Origin: an uncultured Sutterella sp.
Lineage (GTDB): Bacteria > Pseudomonadota > Gammaproteobacteria > Burkholderiales > Burkholderiaceae_F
DNA length: 5,533 bases
Direction: 5' to 3'
NCBI GenBank assembly: GCA_900553105.1
Contig: USCE01000100.1
Location: 1 to 5,533, forward strand
Shown here: piece after piece, positions 1 to 5,498 of the stretch
Numbering within the stretch: the first letter of the stretch is position 1
How the letters are laid out: every line of letters starts with the position of its first letter
Notes under the pieces: model-generated
The model's input: only the letters and a program-made list of their open reading frames with translations
Database searches by the model: none
Told to the model about the DNA's origin: nothing
Position numbers and translations under genes: made by a program

Positions 1-42
1 AGGCTCCGGTCTCGTGGGCTCGGAGATGTGTATAAGAGACAG
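1..42. other. Nextera sequencing adapter (not genomic)
   Basis: Positions 9-42 match the Nextera transposase adapter (read 2 side) that ends in the 19-base mosaic end ATGTGTATAAGAGACAG. Positions 1-8 sit where the i7 sample index would be. The sequence is therefore a library artefact and the genome starts at about position 43. Reading frames that begin here yield false peptides such as MYKRQ and MCIRDR. Confidence 0.97.
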
Positions 43-1080
43 GAGGAAAATCGCCACGCTCCCACCAAGAGCGTACGCATGCGTTTGGGCTGGTGGGCGA
101 TCACGGGTGACTACTACAAAGACGAACTTCACTATCCAGAAATTCTGCCGCCGGCCGCGCCTATGGGCGTTGAAGACGTCAAACACATTCTGCGCCTTTG
201 CTGCTACGACAGCTTGGCCAATCGCGGCGACGGTCGTGAAGACGCCTTCCACGTCTCAGCCCGTGATATCTCCCGCTCGCAAACTCGCGAAGCTTGGGTG
301 ATGGACTTAGCTGAAAAGCCTCTCTTTAACACCTTGTGGCGTTGCACGAGCTACCAAGAAACCGGTGTCTTTATTCCGTGGTTCCCGATGTCGGAGAAAA
401 TCCCCGAAGGCTACCAATGGATGACGCTTGAAGAAGCCCGCAAGAACCACTTTGCGCTCGAGCCCCATTACTTGGATTTCGATCTCGACAAGAGCTTCTT
501 TATCTACTCCACGATCGGCGAGCTCTGTAACTTTAACCGTGGCCTGTTGCCCGGTGTGCTTCGCACGCAAAAGCACTACGAAGCAGCCTTGGCAGGTCGC
601 TACGAAGCTTTGATGCAAAAGGTTGAAGGCTTGCCTGAGGCCGAAGCGAAAGTTGCTTTGGGTGACTTTACGTGCCAAGAATGCGCTCAATTGGATGAAC
701 TCTATGAAGGCGTGCTTCGTAAGATCAACACGCGTTTGATGAGTGTTCAAGCCGATGAAATCAGTGTAAGCGCAGCAGGCACGGTGGAAGTGGTTCTTTT
801 CGGTACGCCAGAATTTGACGTCCAAGAGCTCGACATGGACACGGTCTACTGGAGCTTGGGCTTTACCGGTAAGAAAGAATCCGTCAACGCCCCTGCTCAC
901 CCGATTGCACACCGTTTTGAAGACGTAGACAATGACGGTATTACCGATTGCGTTCTCACCTTTAATGTGCACGACGTGGCCCAATTTGCCATTGCCGGCA
1001 CTGAAACGGACACCTACTTGCGCGGTCTTTGCGGCTTGATGCGCTTTGTGGCGATGGACACGGTGAGCTTTATCGCTTAA
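43..1080 (+). CDS. C69-family dipeptidase, 3' part (5' end cut by contig end)
   Basis: The visible 345 residues look like the middle and C-terminal part of a peptidase family C69 (PepD-type) dipeptidase, an N-terminal-nucleophile cysteine hydrolase that splits dipeptides. The match rests on layout: a block around VEDVKHILRLCCYDSLANRGDG, then NTLWRCTSYQETGVFIPWFP, which corresponds to the family's conserved strand ending in a V-Y-[VL]-P-F-like motif, then a helical region (IYSTIGELCNFN onward). The catalytic N-terminal cysteine lies beyond the contig end and cannot be checked. Family members are usually about 470-560 residues, so a good part is missing. The last 90 or so residues look like a separate beta-rich domain: VVLFGTPEFDVQELD, then DVDNDGITD (visible residues 294-302), a DxDxDG calcium-loop-like motif. 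The gene ends with TAA and is followed 43 bp later by an intrinsic terminator. Secretion cannot be judged without the N-terminus. The family call is from memory and fairly but not fully certain. Confidence 0.68.
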   Translation, partial: EENRHAPTKSVRMRLGWWAITGDYYKDELHYPEILPPAAPMGVEDVKHILRLCCYDSLANRGDGREDAFHVSARDISRSQTREAWVMDLAEKPLFNTLWRCTSYQETGVFIPWFPMSEKIPEGYQWMTLEEARKNHFALEPHYLDFDLDKSFFIYSTIGELCNFNRGLLPGVLRTQKHYEAALAGRYEALMQKVEGLPEAEAKVALGDFTCQECAQLDELYEGVLRKINTRLMSVQADEISVSAAGTVEVVLFGTPEFDVQELDMDTVYWSLGFTGKKESVNAPAHPIAHRFEDVDNDGITDCVLTFNVHDVAQFAIAGTETDTYLRGLCGLMRFVAMDTVSFIA

Positions 1081-1122
1081 TCTTTGAATTTAGCTAAACA
1101 GTCAGAGATTGTTTGCCGCCCG

Positions 1123-1159
1123 ATCCCTGCTTGGTCTGCCGAGCAGGGATTTATTTTTT
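1123..1159 (+). terminator. Intrinsic terminator of the dipeptidase gene
   Basis: Perfect 9-bp arms ATCCCTGCT (1123-1131) and AGCAGGGAT (1142-1150) enclose a 10-nt loop and are followed by TTATTTTTT (1151-1159). This is a classic rho-independent terminator for + strand transcription. The same T-rich stretch contains, on the opposite strand, the stop codon of the broken GNAT gene (1151-1153), so the two genes converge tightly. The - strand side has no T tract after the hairpin. Confidence 0.88.
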
Positions 1160-1285
1160 GGCCATTTTGACCATTAAATAGTTAATCAATTCTTCGCTGT
1201 TTCGCTTAACGGTCTGTTCTTTTAGAACAACAAACCCCATCGACTCAAAGAAAGGTTTGGCGGTAATAGAAGCGAAAGTCTGAAG
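1151..1285 (-). pseudogene. GNAT acetyltransferase, C-terminal fragment (44 residues)
   Basis: Read on the - strand from 1285 to the TAA at 1151-1153, this stretch encodes LQTFASITAKPFFESMGF, then VVLKEQTVKRNS and a lysine-rich end (MVKMAKK). The ASITAKPFFE..GF..VKEQ block is the hallmark C-terminus of YafP-like GNAT N-acetyltransferases, which move an acetyl group from acetyl-CoA to an amine. The fragment has no start codon of its own. It continues in frame from the N-terminal fragment at 2964-3290 once the tnpB element at 1286-2963 is removed. Substrate unknown. The identification as a GNAT C-terminus is firm. Confidence 0.9.
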
Positions 1286-1311
1286 CATTTCACAGATAAG
1301 CGAGCAGGAAG

Positions 1312-1331
1312 CCCGTCAATTTATTGGCGGG
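1312..1331 (+). repeat. Left-end subterminal hairpin of the element
   Basis: CCCGTCAAT (1312-1320) pairs with ATTGGCGGG (1323-1331), with one T-G wobble and a 2-nt loop. Its place 26 bp inside the left border fits the imperfect palindrome that TnpA recognises at IS200/IS605 left ends. The flanking context (AGGAAG before, GAGGAATG after) also resembles sequences seen around such hairpins. A TTG codon in the right arm opens the longest tnpB reading frame, but being inside the hairpin it is an unlikely start. Confidence 0.65.
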
Positions 1332-1377
1332 AGGAATGCGAGCAAAAAATAGTAAAGATGATGTAAACTCAGCGGTC

Positions 1378-2880
1378 ATGACCACTCCTACGTTTGTTCT
1401 TGAGTTACCGGTAAAGCTCGGTCAGGGCGAGTTAGCTGAGGTTCGTAAGCGATTTAATTATGCACGCAACCTTTATAACGCCACTGTCGGGACTGCGCTC
1501 GGGCAACTTCAGCAAATGCGTCAGGATCCTCAGTGGCGTCAAGCTTGCTCTATGTCGAAAGGCAAAGAACGTACAACTACATTCCGTCGTCTTGATGAAA
1601 AGTACCGACTCAGAGAGTATGACCTGCACGCCATCATCGCAAAGCACCGCGAAGCAAGCGGCCGTAAACATGATTTAGGAATCAATGAAGCCCAAAAGCT
1701 AGCGACTCGTGTTTATGAGGTGGTAACAAAATACAAACTCGGACTTGGGGGCAAACCTCGATTCAAAACTCAATCCAGAGGCTTACACAGTATCAGTGGC
1801 AAAACCAATAAAACGGGTTTGCGATTCAAACCTGAAAAGAGTCGTCTTTATTGGAATTCGCTTGAAATGTTCGTTGAAATCGACCGCAAGGACCGCTACA
1901 TTTTTGAGGCCTTGCACGTAGACAATGATCCGTCGAGATTCAAACGCATTAAGTATTGTAGCCTTGTTCGCAAAGTCATCAACGGCAAAGAACGTTACTA
2001 CCTTCAGCTCAGTCTTGAAGGTCAAGCTCCAATCAAACATATCTACGCACCGCAAACTGAGCGACTTGCTATAGATCCTGCGCCGAAAGCCATAACCGTT
2101 TTTCATAAGGAAAAGGTTTTTAAGGCAAGCATTGAAGTGTCGGTGCACGCCGAAAAGCAAAAGAAGCTCCAGAAGCAAATGAGCCGTAGTCTGCAGCTCA
2201 ACAACCCAGACGCATTTGATGAAAACGAAACGCTGAAGAAAGGAGCCAGGTTACAAGTCAAGTCTAAGAGTTATCTAAAGAAACAAACTAAACTGTGCGA
2301 AGTGTATCGTCGAGCGGCCGCCGCACGAAAGAATTTGCACGGACAAGTCTCAAACCTTCTGCTGTCGCTGGCAGGAGAGATCGTATTAGAGAAAAATTCA
2401 TGGAAAGCCCTGCAGAGGGGTCATTTTGGTAAAAGCCTCGGCAAAAGCGGTATGGGTGCGTTCGAAAGGACGCTGATCAGTAAGGCAGAAAGAGCCGGCT
2501 GTAAGGTGCACTTGGTCGCCCCGTACATTCTCAAGCCGAGTCAATATGACCCTTTTAAAGATGCATTTGAAAAGATCCCGCTTAAGCAGCGTTGGCGAAG
2601 GATGGATGACAAAGAGCTTATACAACGCGATATGCTCAGTGCTGTCCTGCTGTACTGCGCGGATTTGGCGAATGAACGACATAACCGAACAGAGATTTTT
2701 CAAACTCTGGAGGGTGCGAAACAGCTCCTGAGCGACGGCGGTTTTGTCGTAAAAGAGAACCCGACGAGTAATCCGGCATTAGATCCGAGATTTGCGCCGG
2801 AGCGAAAAGCTCAGGCGATAGAGGAGGTACGTCGCGAAATCCTTTGTGGCTGTAAGGGACAGCTCAATGCGAACCGATAG
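1378..2880 (+). CDS. tnpB: TnpB RNA-guided nuclease, zinc-ribbon-less variant
   Basis: This is a 500-residue TnpB, the transposon-encoded ancestor-like relative of Cas12, which uses an RNA from its own element's right end to guide DNA cutting. The N-terminal part has TFVLELPVK, then FNYARNLYNATVG, and the family block GKPRFK...SGKTNKTGLRFKP. RuvC-I is IDPAPKAITVF with Asp233, RuvC-II is IVLEKNSWKA with Glu338, and RuvC-III is IQRDMLSA with Asp418, so the catalytic triad is complete. Where most TnpB proteins have a four-cysteine zinc ribbon between RuvC-II and -III, residues 388-418 (SQYDPFKDAFEKIPLKQRW and onward) contain no cysteine. I recall firmicute TnpB groups with a similar cysteine-free SQY...QRDLYSAF form, so this may be a lineage trait, not decay. 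A tail of about 80 residues follows RuvC-III. The frame is open from a TTG at 1324 and from ATG 1336; I chose ATG 1378 because it begins right at the conserved N-terminal strand and lies clear of the left-end hairpin. No good Shine-Dalgarno sequence is visible for any of them. It is transcribed against the disrupted GNAT gene. Confidence 0.87.
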   Translation: MTTPTFVLELPVKLGQGELAEVRKRFNYARNLYNATVGTALGQLQQMRQDPQWRQACSMSKGKERTTTFRRLDEKYRLREYDLHAIIAKHREASGRKHDLGINEAQKLATRVYEVVTKYKLGLGGKPRFKTQSRGLHSISGKTNKTGLRFKPEKSRLYWNSLEMFVEIDRKDRYIFEALHVDNDPSRFKRIKYCSLVRKVINGKERYYLQLSLEGQAPIKHIYAPQTERLAIDPAPKAITVFHKEKVFKASIEVSVHAEKQKKLQKQMSRSLQLNNPDAFDENETLKKGARLQVKSKSYLKKQTKLCEVYRRAAAARKNLHGQVSNLLLSLAGEIVLEKNSWKALQRGHFGKSLGKSGMGAFERTLISKAERAGCKVHLVAPYILKPSQYDPFKDAFEKIPLKQRWRRMDDKELIQRDMLSAVLLYCADLANERHNRTEIFQTLEGAKQLLSDGGFVVKENPTSNPALDPRFAPERKAQAIEEVRREILCGCKGQLNANR

Positions 2881-2963
2881 CAAGGCTCGTTGATGGCTTT
2901 GTATCGGAGCGTTGGGATAACCTTAAGTCAGATCAGAGGAAACCTTCCCACTTAAGTGGGGAG
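2760..2963 (+). ncRNA. Putative reRNA (omega-RNA) scaffold at the element right end
   Basis: In characterised TnpB systems the guide scaffold comes from the 3' end of tnpB and the right end of the element, and the guide is the first host sequence past the border. By position, this stretch should hold the scaffold; the 5' limit given is a guess. Visible structure is the terminal hairpin at 2947-2960 and a second CTTAAGT copy at 2922-2928 that could pair with ACTTAAG at 2950-2956. The guide would begin at about 2964 with TTGTTTAGCATCGAATGC. Expression is not shown by the sequence. Confidence 0.45.
2947..2960 (+). repeat. Right-end subterminal hairpin of the element
   Basis: CCCACTTAAGTGGG is a perfect 14-bp palindrome that as single-stranded DNA or RNA folds into a 5-bp stem with a TTAA loop. 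It ends 3 bp before the inferred right border, where IS200/IS605 elements carry their right-end palindrome and where the omega-RNA ends its scaffold. Reading the GNAT frame from the host into the element ends at a TAA within this palindrome (2952-2954). Confidence 0.7.
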
Positions 2964-3290
2964 TTGTTTAGCATCGAATGCCTCTTCGATGGCTTGACAC
3001 AAAGCACATCCAACTCCCCGTCTCTGAAAGTCTTTATGCACAAAAAGATGATCGAGCACACCCTCGTGAGTTAAATCAGAAAAGCCCGCAATAACGCCGT
3101 CCTTTTCAGCAACTAGGGCGAGTTTGGCCGATGTGAGCTTTTTGTGCCAAACAGAAGGCTCGGTATTGCCGACCGTCCACGCAGCAAGTTCCCCGGCGGT
3201 GTAGTCCCTCGCGTTAATCGTTTGAACCGTATCAAGAAAAAGCTGTGAGATCGCTTCGGCGTCCTCAGTCTTGTAGTGTCTAATGTGCAT
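2964..3290 (-). pseudogene. GNAT acetyltransferase, N-terminal fragment, interrupted by the tnpB element
   Basis: The fragment encodes 109 residues starting MHIRHYKTEDAEAISQLF. The NARDYTAGELAAW segment is typical of YafP-like GNATs, VLDHLFVHKDFQRRGVG carries the acetyl-CoA pyrophosphate-binding loop (QRRGVG, residues 89-94), and the helix CALCQAIEEAFDAKQ follows. The reading frame then runs into the element and stops after Leu-Pro-Thr at 2952. The missing C-terminal 44 residues are at 1151-1285; the joined protein would be 153 residues, the usual size. The frame is open upstream to 3389, but ATG 3290 starts right at the conserved M-x-I-R strand, and the upstream stretch overlaps the dcuC terminator. 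No clear Shine-Dalgarno sequence. The truncated product lacks the C-terminal acetyl-CoA-fold strands and is probably inactive. No substrate can be named. Confidence 0.9.
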
Positions 3291-3336
3291 AGTGATTTCA
3301 AAATATTGAGGGGCTATTTTAGAACGAGACAACTCT

Positions 3337-3379
3337 AAAAATATTAACGCCGCGCAAGCCCGATATGCCGCGCGGCGTT
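3337..3379 (-). terminator. Intrinsic terminator of dcuC
   Basis: On the - strand, 10-bp perfect arms AACGCCGCGC and GCGCGGCGTT (3370-3379 and 3346-3355) with a 14-nt loop are followed by AATATTTTT (to 3337). It lies 26 bp past the dcuC stop codon and separates dcuC from the GNAT gene. The rest of 3291-3404 is the GNAT upstream region, where I see no convincing promoter. Confidence 0.9.
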
Positions 3380-3404
3380 GTGCTAACAATCAGACAGGAT
3401 CTGA

Positions 3405-4670
3405 TTAGCTGATGAAGTACAAGAAGAGCATCACACCGATATTCACGGGCAACGAGCGCTTAATCACTTCAATTGGCGAGACTTGAGCGATACCGGCAAT
3501 AATGATCACACCAGCAGCGATCGGCGAAGACACACGGCCCAAGGTTGCAGACACGATAGCAATGTAGCCCAAGTCAGGAATTGTCATGCCGAATTCAGGA
3601 GCGTGCGGAGTAACAGCTTCGTTGAAAGCGAAACCAGCAGCGTCACCGGAACCGGTCATGATACCTAAGAGCATCGGACCGATGGCAGCACCGAGCTTGG
3701 CCACTTCAGAGGAGTGCTTCAAGTATTCCACGAAGACGTCGATCACACCGCATTCACGAAGACCGGCAGCAAAGACGCCGGCGGCGATGATCAAACCTAA
3801 GATGTTGCCGTAACCGCGACCCATACCGTCAAAGAACTTCTTGATCAAATCGGTGGGGTTGGCACGCGTCACGATCAACGTGTAGATGAAGCCGAACAAC
3901 ATGGCCGTAGCCACACTGATCTTAATGCTCGGGAACCAGAAAGCGATCACAAAGAGTAAAACAACCGGCAACAACGGAGCGAAAGCCCAAAGCACGTTCG
4001 GGTTTTCAGGCAATTCAACGTCGGTTTGGTTTACGCCTTCATTGGCAAAGCCGCCCTTTTTGAAATCACCGTAGACCACGCACACAACCATCAACAAAGC
4101 GATACAAACGACGGAAATCAAAAGCGTGCGCATACTCGTGTATGTCACAAAGTCCATCACGGACCAATTGGCTAATTGAGCCACAAAACCGTTGTGAGAA
4201 GAACCCGGAGACCAGAACGAGGGCAACGTCGAAGCAATCACCGTGGCGGCAGCCATAGCGGGCTTAAAGCCAGCACGAATCATCAATGCAACAATCGTCG
4301 GACCGATGGCAGCACACATCCCCGAGAGCGAGGAAATGGCCAAAGAGGTAATACCAGTAACGATCATGCAGCACGGCAACAACAGGATGCCGAGCTTATT
4401 CAAAGGTTTCGTCAAAAGCGAAACCAAGTGCAAGTCACACTTCGTGATGTTCATCACAGCAGCAAAACCCATCGAGGAGCAGATCACGATGATCAACGAG
4501 CTACTCGTCATGGACTTATCGAACTGTTGGAACGCAGCGAAGGGATCCATCGACAACACGCACATAATCAAACCGCTCGTGAGCAACACGAGACGCGTTT
4601 CATAGCGCTTAATTAAGGCATAGACCGTTCCAATCACAACGATCAAAGCGGCCCACATAATCCAAGTCAT
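3405..4670 (-). CDS. dcuC: Anaerobic C4-dicarboxylate transporter, DcuC family
   Basis: This encodes a 421-residue, very hydrophobic inner-membrane protein with about 11-12 membrane segments (for example residues 3-20, 26-41, 58-74, 93-113, 181-200, 228-246, 288-303, 326-340, 368-395 and 405-420). The motif TGSGDAAGFAFNEAV (339-353) and SFWSPGSSHNGFVAQLA (151-167) are what I associate with the DcuC branch of Dcu carriers, which export succinate or exchange fumarate and other C4-dicarboxylates in anaerobic growth. E. coli DcuC is about 460 residues, so this one is somewhat shorter but looks complete at both ends. A cytoplasmic loop at about 201-225 splits the two halves. The start ATG at 4670 is preceded by AGGAGA 6 bases upstream. 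The gene stands alone between its own terminator and a control region shared with the divergent pepT. Exact substrate and direction of transport are inference. Confidence 0.87.
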   Translation of the reverse strand: MTWIMWAALIVVIGTVYALIKRYETRLVLLTSGLIMCVLSMDPFAAFQQFDKSMTSSSLIIVICSSMGFAAVMNITKCDLHLVSLLTKPLNKLGILLLPCCMIVTGITSLAISSLSGMCAAIGPTIVALMIRAGFKPAMAAATVIASTLPSFWSPGSSHNGFVAQLANWSVMDFVTYTSMRTLLISVVCIALLMVVCVVYGDFKKGGFANEGVNQTDVELPENPNVLWAFAPLLPVVLLFVIAFWFPSIKISVATAMLFGFIYTLIVTRANPTDLIKKFFDGMGRGYGNILGLIIAAGVFAAGLRECGVIDVFVEYLKHSSEVAKLGAAIGPMLLGIMTGSGDAAGFAFNEAVTPHAPEFGMTIPDLGYIAIVSATLGRVSSPIAAGVIIIAGIAQVSPIEVIKRSLPVNIGVMLFLYFIS

Positions 4671-4676
4671 GGGACT

Positions 4677-4682
4677 TCTCCT
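4677..4682 (-). promoter_or_regulatory. Ribosome binding site of dcuC
   Basis: AGGAGA on the - strand lies 6 bases before ATG 4670 and fixes this start codon. Confidence 0.85.
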
Positions 4683-4793
4683 AAAACAGATTAGTTGAGA
4701 ATGATTTCTTTTGTGTTCTCACGTGTATCGCGTGCGTAGGGAGCGCAAAAGACTGAGCACATTCTAAGCAGGGACACCTAAGACATAAAGAGT

Positions 4794-4816
4794 AAAAACC
4801 CTACTGGGTAGGGTTT
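4794..4816 (-). terminator. Terminator-like hairpin in the dcuC leader
   Basis: Perfect 9-bp arms AAACCCTAC and GTAGGGTTT with a 3-nt loop (4796-4816). On the - strand the stem is followed by a T tract (TTTTT at 4798-4794, partly shared with the stem), giving the form of an intrinsic terminator. It points toward dcuC, about 125 bp before its start codon. It could stop antisense transcripts coming out of pepT, or act as an attenuator if dcuC transcription starts upstream of it. The sequence does not decide between these. Confidence 0.55.
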
Positions 4817-4829
4817 GTGATAATGAATC

Positions 4830-4890
4830 TTGACAATTCGCAAATTCCTTTATTTTCAGGCTTTTGTCGACCATTTCAAGTCGATAGAAT
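4830..4890 (+). promoter_or_regulatory. Candidate pepT promoter region with weak FNR-like site
   Basis: TTGACA at 4830-4835 is a perfect -35 hexamer, but the nearest -10 candidate (TATTTT at 4851-4856) is only 15 bp away. A better -10, TAGAAT at 4885-4890, lacks a good -35. TTGAC-AATT-CGCAA (4830-4843) matches 7 of 10 positions of the FNR site TTGAT-N4-ATCAA and would lie about 60 bp before a start driven by TAGAAT, a usual FNR activating position. Enterobacterial pepT is FNR-induced, which makes this plausible but unproven. The dcuC-proximal half (4683-4793) has a TAGAAT on the - strand and no convincing -35. Confidence 0.33.
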
Positions 4891-4916
4891 GCCCCCTGAC
4901 TTTCGCCAATCTGATT

Positions 4917-4922
4917 AAGGAG
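4917..4922 (+). promoter_or_regulatory. Ribosome binding site of pepT
   Basis: AAGGAG lies 8 bases before ATG 4931 and supports that start, which gives PepT an N-terminus about 18 residues longer than in E. coli. Confidence 0.85.
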
Positions 4923-4930
4923 ATTCTCCA

Positions 4931-5498
4931 ATGTTAAAGCACAACTATTACGGCAACCTCGGCGAAGAAGATTTTTCGAAACTTCCGCTCGTGTTGCAAC
5001 GCTTCTTGTCCTATACCCAATACAACACCACGTCTGATCCCAAGAGCACGACGGCTCCGTCAACGCCCTTCCAAGTTGAATATGCCAAGATGCTCAAAGA
5101 AGAATTGGAAAGCGTGGGCTTGACCGATGTCGTTGTCACGGACAAAGCGGTGGTCATGGCCACGTTACCGGCAACACCGGGCTACGAAGAGTGCCCCGCC
5201 ATGGGCTTTATTGCTCACATGGACACGTCTCCGGAAGCCTCGGGCGATCCCGTGCGTTGGCAAGTGCTTGACTATCAAGGCGGTGACATTGTATTAAACG
5301 CTGAAAAAGACATCGTATTAACGCTTGATCGCTTCCCTAATGTCGGGAAATATGCCGGTGAAAAATTGGTGCTCACTGACGGAACGACGCTTTTGGGCGC
5401 TGACGACAAGGCCGGTATTGCCATCATTGTGGAAACGGCCCGCTACTTCATCGAACACCCCGAAGTGCCTCACGCCAAACTCTGCTTCGGCATTACAC
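4931..5498 (+). CDS. pepT: Peptidase T (tripeptidase), 5' part (3' end cut by contig end)
   Basis: The visible 189 residues are the start of PepT, a cytoplasmic M20B metallopeptidase with two zinc ions that removes the N-terminal residue from tripeptides. Family landmarks are QRFLSYTQYNTTSDP (23-37), ATLPATPGY (77-85), MGFIAHMDTSPEASG (91-105) and TDGTTLLGADDKAGIA (149-164). By comparison with the E. coli enzyme, His96 is a zinc ligand, Asp98 the supporting catalytic residue and Asp158 the zinc-bridging residue. The catalytic glutamate and the remaining ligands lie past the contig end. His96 versus His78 in E. coli shows an N-terminal extension of about 18 residues. The frame is open to the end; the last genomic base is about 5498, after which adapter is read. 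It is divergent from dcuC, and the two may share control under low oxygen. Identification is secure. Confidence 0.94.

Larger units (their letters stand above)
1286..2963 (+). mobile_element. tnpB-only IS200/IS605-type (IS1341-like) insertion element
   Basis: The ends are inferred from the host gene: deleting 1286-2963 rejoins the GNAT reading frame exactly (codons AAA CAA + CTT CAG, giving K-Q-L-Q-T-F-A-S-I-T-A-K). The dinucleotide AG occurs at both borders (1284-1285 and 2962-2963), so 1284-2961 is equally possible. There are no terminal inverted repeats and no longer target duplication, as expected for IS200/IS605 elements that move as single-stranded circles. Each end carries a subterminal hairpin (1312-1331 and 2947-2960). 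The only gene is tnpB; no Y1 transposase tnpA is present, so movement would depend on a tnpA elsewhere in the genome. The 1678 bp length is normal for this element class. Confidence 0.88.

Noticed and set aside
14..301. 95-residue + strand frame at the left end
   Set aside because: It starts in adapter and runs out of frame through the dipeptidase coding region; a shadow.
307..984. 225-residue - strand open frame opposite the dipeptidase
   Set aside because: Complement shadow of a well-supported gene; no family features, no ribosome binding site.
1312..1331. Left-end hairpin as leftover right end of a second tnpB element
   Set aside because: Its context resembles tnpB right ends, but the GNAT junction puts it inside a single insertion, and IS200/IS605 left and right palindromes lie in the same orientation anyway.
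1324..1377. TTG or ATG 1336 as the tnpB start
   Set aside because: The TTG lies inside the left-end hairpin, and the ATG is only 1 base from the purine run, too close for a ribosome binding site. The conserved protein begins at 1378.
1378..2880. Domesticated nuclease-dead TnpB (TldR-like repressor)
   Set aside because: All three RuvC catalytic residues are present and the gene sits in an element with recognisable ends.
4176..4616. 146- and 120-residue + strand frames opposite dcuC
   Set aside because: Low-complexity shadows (His/Arg/Asn-rich) caused by the codon bias of the membrane-protein gene.
4816..4830. CRP- or Fur-like site around TGTGATAATGAATC
   Set aside because: Only one half of a CRP site is present and the Fur match is short and AT-driven.
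4764..5063. 99-residue - strand frame over the pepT start
   Set aside because: Overlaps the pepT coding sequence and its control region, contains the hairpin, and has no recognisable features.
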